Source of the DNA: Willaertia magna | Lineage: Eukaryota > Heterolobosea > Eutetramitea > Acrasida > Naegleriidae | Direction: 5' to 3' | Assembly: GCA_902984215.1 (NCBI GenBank) | Contig: CADWAF010004022.1 | Location: 1 to 14,643, forward strand | Length of the DNA: 14,643 nt | Shown here: piece after piece, positions 8,585 to 13,615 of the stretch | Layout: each line of letters starts with the position of its first letter | How positions within the stretch are numbered: position 1 is the stretch's first letter | Made by a program: the position numbers and the translations under genes | Notes under the pieces: model-generated | Databases searched by the model: none | The model's input: the letters and a program-made list of their open reading frames with translations, nothing else | What the model was told of the DNA's origin: nothing

Positions 8585-8600
8585 ATGATTTTATAATCAT
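8585..8600. repeat. Inverted repeat ATGATT-TTAT-AATCAT
   Basis: Perfect six-base arms flank a four-base loop. It directly abuts the shared 24-nt element at 8601-8624, so the two together may form a composite site. Confidence 0.3.
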
Positions 8601-8624
8601 GTTATTACTTGTCAACTATCTGAC
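8601..8624. repeat. Copy 1 of a 24-nt dispersed intergenic element
   Basis: It matches 13063-13086 at 21 of 24 positions, in the same orientation. The shared core is CTTGTCAACTA, then one variable base, then CTGAC. It lies in non-coding DNA well away from coding low-complexity tracts. Confidence 0.45.
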
Positions 8625-8871
8625 TTTTTAAAAGTTGTTAAGTCCAAAATGATTAAAACAAGTAACCTTCCCTACTATAGCAAAAGGATAAAATCATGAA
8701 ATTGCATTTTTTTTTAGTTTTTTTTTTTTGATTCAATTTAAATTTACAATGAAATAATAATTACCACTTACAAAAGTCTGAACTGAAATAATTATTATAA
8801 ACCATAATAATAAATAAATAAATAAACTGACAGAAATGATACACACAAATAGTCATAAAAATTTCATTTGT

Positions 8872-11010
8872 TTAATCAATCTCTATTGCTTCATCTACTG
8901 AACCACCACTACCACCATTATTACTTATCGTTGACATCAAATGATTCGAATTATTACTCAAAGAACTTCTACCACCACCAATTGCATTCAAATAATTTAC
9001 AGGTGAAATAAATGGTGGAGATCTCGATCCAGTAGATTCTTCTTCATTATGAAATGATGAACTAGTAGCACTTGTATTACTTGAAAATGGTGAACTAGGT
9101 ATACCACCACTACCACTTTGCCCCAAAGACTTTTTCTTTCTTGCACTTCCACCACCACCACTATTAGATTGTTCATCATTTATTATTGTATAAGTACCAT
9201 CTCCTTTTAATAAAATCTTTTCAACTTCTTCAGGTACTTCTTTTAAAACTCTTGTCATTAATGGATCAACAACTAAATCTTTAAAGTAAATTGGTTTATC
9301 ACATCTAGGACAATTCCAACCTTTTGAGTTGTGACCAAAAACTAAAAATGTTTGTAATTCAAAACAAGATCGATGAACACAATGTTTTCCTTTTGCTGGT
9401 ACTGTTATTCTAGTTAATTCTAATGGATCTCTTAATGGTACAACTTCATCACTTTCTATAATTTCTTCTTCTTTATTATTTCCAGAATTATTATTTATTT
9501 CTTTTGTAAAATCTCTATTTAATAAAACACTTGTCGTTTTTAAAATCTCCAAATCTTGTGGTTGTAATTTTGACACATCTAACGTTGGTGGTGTTATTGT
9601 TGATAAATCCATATTATTTCCATTCGTAGCATCATTTGTGACATTATTATTGAAAGTAGGTAAAAGAAAAGAATTAGTTATTGTATTTCGTTTATATTTA
9701 CCATTTAAATTTAAAAGAAAACTATCTCCATTATTTAACTTTTTATTTTCTCCATTCACATCATTCATCATTTCATCATCAATATCTAAATGATGTTTCA
9801 ATTCTAATTTACTTGTAATTTCAGCCACCAACTCTTCAGTTTTCATTAATCTTACAAATCCAACAAATAATCTACCATCTAAAATACTATATGAAGCTCT
9901 AACTTCAATTGTATTATTTCCAGGTTTTAATAAAGAAGGTTTTACTTGAAAAGGAGTAGATGTTATTAAAATCTCTTTCTGTAATCTTTTCATTAATTTT
10001 CTATTAGGTATTGGAGCATCAATCCTTTGACCATTAACAAGTAAATGATATTCATTTTGCCAATTTTTAGGCTTTATAGGATCATGCGTAAAGTAATGTA
10101 TATGTACTTCATACTCCGCATTATTATTATTTGTTGTTGTATTGTTTGTTGTATTATTATTAATTGTATTGTTTGTATTCTGTAAGGCTTGTTGGGCCTT
10201 ATTGTAAAGATCTTGATCTAAATAGAAATCAAAAGAGAAATTTGCGGATTGATTATGTAAACATTTAATATCTAATAAATTTTCAATTTTTTGATAAGGA
10301 TCTATTTTTCCTTCAATTGTTAAATCTTTTCTAAATCTTGTTAATAATTCTTCTTCTTCAAAACTACGTTGTCTTTTTAATTGTAAACCATTCATTATCA
10401 TACCATTAGAAGAAGAAGAAGAACTAGCCGATATCTTATTGGTTGTATTATTGGCCAAGTTAGGTAAGGTTATCATCATTTGACTCATACTTGGAGTTAT
10501 ACCTGTATTATTATTATTATTATTATTATTACTTGTTGGAGTGGAAGGTTCTTGTTCGGATGAATGTTGAAAGATATAAGATTTAATTCTATCTATTAAA
10601 TTATCTTTATTACCGGAAAGAGAAATACTTGCATTTATTTCTGATTTTAAAACTCTTAGAATTTCTTTTAATTGATTTACTTTAAACTTTCCTAGATTAT
10701 CTATTTTTTATTTAATTATTTAGTTTAATTAAGTTTAATTTGTTTAATAATTAAGTTTAATTTAAATTGTTTTATAATAAAGTTTAATAAGAAAGTTTCA
10801 TAGTTTTTTGTTAAAAAGTTTATTAGTAATAAAAATTGATTTAGAAAAAAGAGCCTTGTTGTTAGAAAGTTTATTTAAAAAAAAGAATACAATACCTTCT
10901 GTTATTAGTTTTTTACATGATTCGAATGATTTTCCTTCAAATACAGTTCTGTTAAATAATTCTCTTAGTTTTTCGTCCGATAATCTAAGTTTATCCGTTA
11001 CCTTTGGCAT
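8872..11010 (-). CDS. PIAS/Siz-type SUMO E3 ligase, SAP-PINIT-SP-RING, two exons (~647 aa)
   Basis: Transfers SUMO from Ubc9 to nuclear targets. Exon 1 is 10896-11010 and exon 2 runs 10700-8872. Exon 1 gives residues 1-38 plus a split codon. Splicing keeps frame and yields a SAP DNA-binding domain at ~43-81 (KVNQLKEILRVL, then LSGNKDNLIDRI). PINIT spans ~181-329 (LVNGQRIDAPIPNRKL, then LKPGNNTIEV). The SP-RING, about 469-515, has Cys479, His481, Cys484, Cys502 and Cys505 (HCVHRSCF, then WNCPRC), which provide the single zinc site of this class. The leading CPL cysteine seen in animal PIAS proteins is replaced (VVPLRDP). The C-terminus is Ser/Gly-rich and ends acidic (VDEAIEID), possibly a SUMO-interacting motif. 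An in-frame TAA precedes the ATG by 15 bases. Without exon 1 the protein would start inside a poly-Asn linker and lose SAP. Confidence 0.88.
10507..10530 (-). repeat. (AAT)8 microsatellite encoding eight Asn
   Basis: Eight ATT units on the + strand encode Asn8 in the linker between the SAP and PINIT domains of the SUMO ligase. It is typical of the many Asn tracts in this window and likely length-variable between strains. Confidence 0.7.
10701..10895 (-). other. Intron in the SUMO E3 ligase gene
   Basis: On the gene strand the intron begins GTATTG after ACA GAA G and ends AAAATAG. It is 195 bases long and strongly AT-rich. Exon 1 ends in phase 1 and exon 2 supplies two bases (GAT), so the frame is kept. 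A second AG nine bases further on (intron end 10692) also keeps frame and would drop three residues. The intron contains in-frame stops, and the SAP domain is assembled only when it is removed. Confidence 0.75.
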
Positions 11011-11052
11011 AATTCTTGTTTTTTCTTAGAATCGATGAATGCACATGTTTAC

Positions 11053-11187
11053 CTGTTTTTAGTGCTTTATACTCTTTTATAATTAGTATTTACTCATTAA
11101 AATAACAAACAAAAATAAATTTTAATAATAATTGATTAAGACTTTTTATTAATAAAGTTAGTTGGAACTTGCATATAGGGCTTTTAC
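11053..11187 (-). other. Possible 5' UTR intron of the SUMO ligase gene
   Basis: On the - strand GTAAAA at 11187 is followed by a perfect TACTAAT branch-point word (11082-11088) and then CACTAAAAACAG ending at 11053, about 30 bases past the branch A. All signals are in order, upstream of the ligase ATG at 11010. If used, the transcript starts to the right of 11190, near the palindrome at 11191-11207. Confidence 0.3.
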
Positions 11188-11190
11188 CCC

Positions 11191-11207
11191 ATTAATTGCC
11201 AATTAAT
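11191..11207. promoter_or_regulatory. 17-bp inverted repeat ATTAATTG-C-CAATTAAT
   Basis: Eight-base perfect arms surround a single C. The ATTA/TAAT cores resemble paired homeodomain sites. It lies about 180-200 bases upstream of the SUMO ligase ATG, and the half-site CAATTAAT recurs in the palindrome at 12562-12575. Confidence 0.35.
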
Positions 11208-11341
11208 CAAAAAGGTATGGATGAAGCTTGCCTTTCAGTTGCTATAATACTATTAACATCAATCTTGTTTGTGGAACCTAATTTTTCCTCAATATATATA
11301 TACTCTCCATCTTTAGTAAGAAATACACTTGAATAGAACAT
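11207..11341 (-). CDS. Doubtful 44-codon ORF starting MFYSSVFLTKDG
   Basis: ATG at 11341-11339, two bases past the stop of the next gene upstream on this strand; TGA at 11209-11207. The translation is MFYSSVFLTKDG, then EYIYIEEKLGSTNKIDVNSI, and it ends SSIPF. The composition is mixed and looks coding, unlike the AT-only DNA around it. The first 12 residues resemble the MFYS-x-x-L-x-K-x-G opening of cohesin Rad21/Scc1-type proteins, but the similarity does not clearly continue and no downstream exons of such a protein exist here. It could be a microprotein, an upstream ORF or first exon of the SUMO ligase transcript, or chance. Confidence 0.25.
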   Translation of the reverse strand: MFYSSVFLTKDGEYIYIEEKLGSTNKIDVNSIIATERQASSIPF

Positions 11342-11342
11342 T

Positions 11343-11348
11343 TTTATT
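11343..11348 (-). terminator. AATAAA overlapping the stop codon of the 11344-12433 gene
   Basis: On the - strand the last codon and stop read CAA TAA AAA, creating AATAAA across the stop. If used, the 3' UTR would be only some tens of bases. Confidence 0.35.
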
Positions 11349-12433
11349 GTAACACATGAATATCTAAAGGTCCAAAAGTATTAATTAATTTTTTACTTTC
11401 CAATAAAATATAAAATTCAACAAATAAAGAAATTGTTCCACCTTCATTACAATTAAAATTAATTTCATTTTCTTTATAAATATTTAATTTATTATTTTCA
11501 TTAAATTCTAAAATGACTTCATTTTGTAAAATAAATTTACCAAATTGACTCATTGTAATTTTACATAAAATTTTAAATGGATAAAAATAGGATTGTTGTA
11601 AATGTATAAAATATTTAATCTTTTCATTTTTATTTATTTTATTTTTAAATATTCCAAAATTAGAATTTATTTGACAATTTTGTTGAATATCATCAATTGC
11701 TGTATTTGGTAATGTGCCTTTCCATTGTTTTGGTTGTAAAAATTGTAAACTTGTATCTTTTTTAGTATTTTTTTGTAAAGTATTTTTTTGTGATTTTGTA
11801 AATTTAATTAATGATTCATTAGAATTTACATTTTTAGTAAATTTTAAATTTCCAATTTGTTTTAATTTTTGTAAAGAATTTCTTAAATTAGGTAATGTTT
11901 CTAAATATAGTTCATCTATTGTATTTGGTTCTTTTAATAATTCTTTAAAAGTAGTTCTTGTCACACGTCTTGTATAATTATTACTATTTTTAGTTAAATT
12001 AAATGGTTCTAAAAGTGGAAGTTCTTGTATTATTGTCATGTTGTCAATTAAATTATTTTGTTGTAAAAACTTGTCAATAATTTCATTATTTTCCTTATTT
12101 AATAAATTATTTGTGACATTTTTGTTAGAAAATGATAGTTTCTTTTGTAAATTATCTTTTCTTACATTAATATTTTGTAAAGTATTATTTATTGAATGAT
12201 CTTGTTGTAAATTATTATTAAATTTTGAATAAATTAAATTTTCTTGAATAGGATTAAATTTTTTAATTTGTAAAGTATTTGGATCAATTTCATCAAATAA
12301 ATCTCTCTCTCCAATTATAGAATGAATATTATTATTATGATGATTGAAGTTAATAAATTTTATTAAACCCACAATAACAATAATAATTACTTACAAAGGA
12401 AGTGAGTGAAGATAACAAATTGTTATTTTCCAT
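11344..12433 (-). CDS. Unknown protein with Asn-rich N-terminal half, two exons (~333 aa)
   Basis: I do not recognise a family. The long frame begins only at a GTG (12372) and has no usable ATG. On the gene strand an ATG at 12433, preceded by eleven A's, opens a 13-codon exon (MENNNLLSSLTSF, 12395-12433) ending at a perfect GTAAGT donor. Exon 2 runs 12306-11344, starting RDLFDEIDPNTLQ. Residues ~20-110 are Asn/Gln-rich and probably disordered. Residues ~120-170 are basic with predicted helix (TRRVTRTTFKELL, ETLPNLRNSLQKL). Residues ~241-333 look like a compact beta-rich domain of alternating hydrophobics ending FGPLDIHVLQ. No signal peptide or membrane segment is seen. It is divergent from the + strand gene at the right. 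The gene is likely real; the function is open. Confidence 0.7.
12307..12394 (-). other. Intron in the 11344-12433 gene
   Basis: 88 bases on the gene strand, starting GTAAGT after codon TTT and ending TTGGAGAG. The phase-0 junction joins TCC TTT to AGA GAT TTA. The run GAGAGAG gives several AG choices, but only this one keeps the frame open. An in-frame TAA soon after the donor would stop unspliced translation. Confidence 0.65.
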
Positions 12434-12561
12434 TTTTTTTTTTTGAAAATTAGCTTTTTGTAAAATAACCAAACTATTATATTATAATAAAATACAATGG
12501 TATAATATTATAATAAATCAATTCTTTTTTTAAAGAGAATGGCATGTTACTTGAGAAGTTA

Positions 12562-12575
12562 CAATTAATTAATTG
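12562..12575. promoter_or_regulatory. 14-bp perfect palindrome CAATTAATTAATTG
   Basis: Fully self-complementary with overlapping ATTA/TAAT cores, as in homeodomain dimer sites. It shares CAATTAAT with 11191-11207. It lies about 130 bases upstream of the - strand gene start at 12433 and 11 bases before the small + strand ORF. Confidence 0.35.
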
Positions 12576-12585
12576 AGAGAGTGGA

Positions 12586-12729
12586 ATGGCAAAAAGAAGA
12601 TTTATTGCAGCCATTGTTATGGTAAGCCTGTATGTAGGCCTACAACTATTACTTTATGTAACCAACAAACCAACCAAAGCAATCTATCATCACAAGAATC
12701 AAGAAACAACAAACAATGTATTGGTTTAA
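12586..12729 (+). CDS. Possible 47-residue single-pass membrane microprotein
   Basis: ATG GCA AAA AGA AGA opens a short frame: MAKRR, then a hydrophobic stretch of about 20 residues (FIAAIVMVSLYVGLQLLLYV), then a polar tail (TNKPTKAIYHHKNQE and so on), stop TAA. A basic N-terminus followed by one membrane helix is the usual signal-anchor layout, and the helix is not just the Phe/Ile/Leu mix that AT-rich DNA gives by chance. Against it, the codons (CTG, CTA, GGC, AGC, ACC) differ from neighbouring genes and the frame overlaps a palindrome and CCAA repeats. GTAAGC after codon 12 and GTATTG after codon 44 are possible donors, so it could be a first exon, but I found no convincing continuation. 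Confidence 0.3.
   Translation: MAKRRFIAAIVMVSLYVGLQLLLYVTNKPTKAIYHHKNQETTNNVLV
12633..12644. promoter_or_regulatory. 12-bp perfect palindrome TGTAGGCCTACA
   Basis: Self-complementary with a GGCC core, which is rare in this AT-rich DNA. It overlaps the small ORF 12586-12729. It may be a dimer binding site. Confidence 0.3.
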
Positions 12730-12856
12730 TCTATATCTTGTATAAATTTATTACTTTGTTCTTTTTACACAAATATTTCATTAACAGGCCTGATGCATGC
12801 ATGCACATCAACCAATGAAGTTGAATTTACATATATTAAATTTTATTCAATACATT

Positions 12857-12961
12857 GAGCAGAAAGAAAAGAGGAAGACGAGAAAAGAAATACTGAAATA
12901 TATTAATACAGCTCATTACATTCTGTACTTCTTATCTCATCTTTCTCTTTCCTTTCTGCTC
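12857..12961. repeat. 105-nt imperfect hairpin with 41-bp arms
   Basis: The purine-rich arm 12857-12897 pairs with the pyrimidine-rich arm 12921-12961 with no gaps: I counted 35 of 41 Watson-Crick pairs plus one G-T, around a 23-base loop. The arms start GAGCAGAAAG and end CTTTCTGCTC. Pairing includes the scattered C and T positions (GAGC at the base, TAC near the loop), so it is not just purine against pyrimidine. No target-site duplication was seen at the edges. It could be a small-RNA precursor-like transcript, a foldback element or a local inverted duplication. Confidence 0.6.
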
Positions 12962-13015
12962 ATACTACTACTACTAACTACTATCATTAACCAACATTAA
13001 CAACATGTGCATGCT

Positions 13016-13056
13016 TACCTACCTACTACCTACCAATCAACCAACCAACCAACTAA
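13016..13056. repeat. TACC and CCAA simple-repeat tract
   Basis: Degenerate runs of TACC/TACTACC followed by CAAC/CCAA units, all C/A/T on the + strand with no G. Shorter CCAA clusters occur at 12655-12680 and 12986-13000. It is probably slippage-derived and could act as an unstructured 5' leader if transcribed. Confidence 0.6.
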
Positions 13057-13062
13057 CACTCT

Positions 13063-13086
13063 GTTATATCTTGTCAACTAGCTGAC
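13063..13086. repeat. Copy 2 of the 24-nt dispersed element, with near-palindrome
   Basis: It matches 8601-8624 at 21 of 24 bases. With the next base it includes TGTCAACTAGCTGACA (13072-13087), which is symmetric at 14 of 16 positions around CTAG: TGTCA and TGACA arms. TGACA/TGTCA half-sites are typical of TALE homeodomain proteins, but the factor here is unknown. Confidence 0.45.
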
Positions 13087-13264
13087 ACTCAATCAACAAT
13101 TAAAAACAAATACTGAAAAAAACACACTTACTTTTTTTTTTTTTGGTTTTTATAATAAATTATTATTTAGTAGCTACATACACCCTTAAGTTTTGTCTCG
13201 TGCATTTAAATATGGTCAGTCCTCCTAGTTATTTGTCGTTATTATGCAGAAATTATTTTTGCTA

Positions 13265-13280
13265 TAACCAAGCTTGGTTA
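13265..13280. promoter_or_regulatory. 16-bp perfect palindrome TAACCAAGCTTGGTTA
   Basis: Fully self-complementary with three G:C pairs per arm. Flanking CTAT and ATAG extend the symmetry if one base (13280) is bulged. It lies about 340 bases upstream of the right-hand gene. It is a good candidate for a dimeric transcription-factor site. Confidence 0.4.
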
Positions 13281-13538
13281 ATAGAATAATTTTTTGGGTA
13301 TAGAAATTCTACTTTTGGTTCAGCGTGACTAATTTAGATGAATTTCCGATGAGTATGGTTGGCATTCAATAGAACTGGATAGTTAACTACAATAGTAGTG
13401 ACTTACAAATAATTAATAATAATTTTATAAAATCAGTTGTTTTATTTAATCATTTATTTATTATTTGTATTCTGTCTTCTATTTAATTTATGTTAGTCAA
13501 GTAAATTACTCTATTTCCTCCAAAAAAAGGCGCGACAC

Positions 13539-13558
13539 TTTTTTTTTTAAAAAAAAAA
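13539..13558. promoter_or_regulatory. T10A10 palindromic tract
   Basis: Ten T then ten A, ending 57 bases before the ATG at 13616, followed by further A runs. Rigid poly(dA:dT) tracts of this kind usually exclude nucleosomes at promoters; that role is inferred here. Confidence 0.4.
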
Positions 13559-13615
13559 TTAAAAAAATTTGTTAAGCCTTTCATTCTTTCCAACCATTTG
13601 TCTTTTTGCGCCAAC

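Larger units (their letters stand above)
7925..8871. other. Non-coding block between two - strand genes
   Basis: About 950 bases with no ORF of note on either strand and no tRNA-like A/B boxes. It should contain the promoter of the 4319-7924 gene (near 7925-8200; TATATAAAT-like DNA around 8057-8070; AAAGGCT at 8035-8041) and the 3' UTR of the SUMO ligase gene near 8700-8871. No clear AATAAA on the - strand was found there. It holds four symmetric or repeated elements, listed separately. It is unusually long for this compact window, so an unrecognised non-coding RNA gene cannot be excluded. Confidence 0.6.
12434..13615. promoter_or_regulatory. 1.2 kb divergent intergenic region
   Basis: It separates the - strand gene starting at 12433 from the + strand gene starting at 13616 and should hold both promoters. 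It contains AT-only DNA next to 12474-12516, several palindromes, a 47-codon ORF, CCAA- and TACC-type simple repeats (12655-12680 and 13016-13056), three ATGC units near 12792-12803, a purine tract and a pyrimidine tract that pair as a long hairpin, and a patch of more balanced composition at about 13185-13400 with no ORF. AGCCTTT lies at 13575-13581, 35 bases before the right-hand ATG. Nothing in it resembles tRNA, U6 or another standard RNA gene. Confidence 0.6.

Noticed and set aside
12474..12516. Inverted repeat of ATTATATTATAAT-type sequence upstream of 12433
   Set aside because: The arms are A/T only and self-similar in many registers, so symmetry is expected by chance.
12573..12818. 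81-residue + strand ORF with Cys pairs
   Set aside because: It begins with TTG, and the sequence is of low quality across simple repeats. The alternative frame starting at ATG 12586 looks more protein-like.
12797..13000. 67-residue + strand ORF
   Set aside because: It spans both arms of the hairpin and the CTA repeat, has no domain-like pattern, and is best explained as chance.
13003..13020. GCATGCTTACCTACC as a U1 snRNA 5' end
   Set aside because: It only loosely resembles ATACTTACCTG and runs straight into TACC simple repeats with no snRNA structure.
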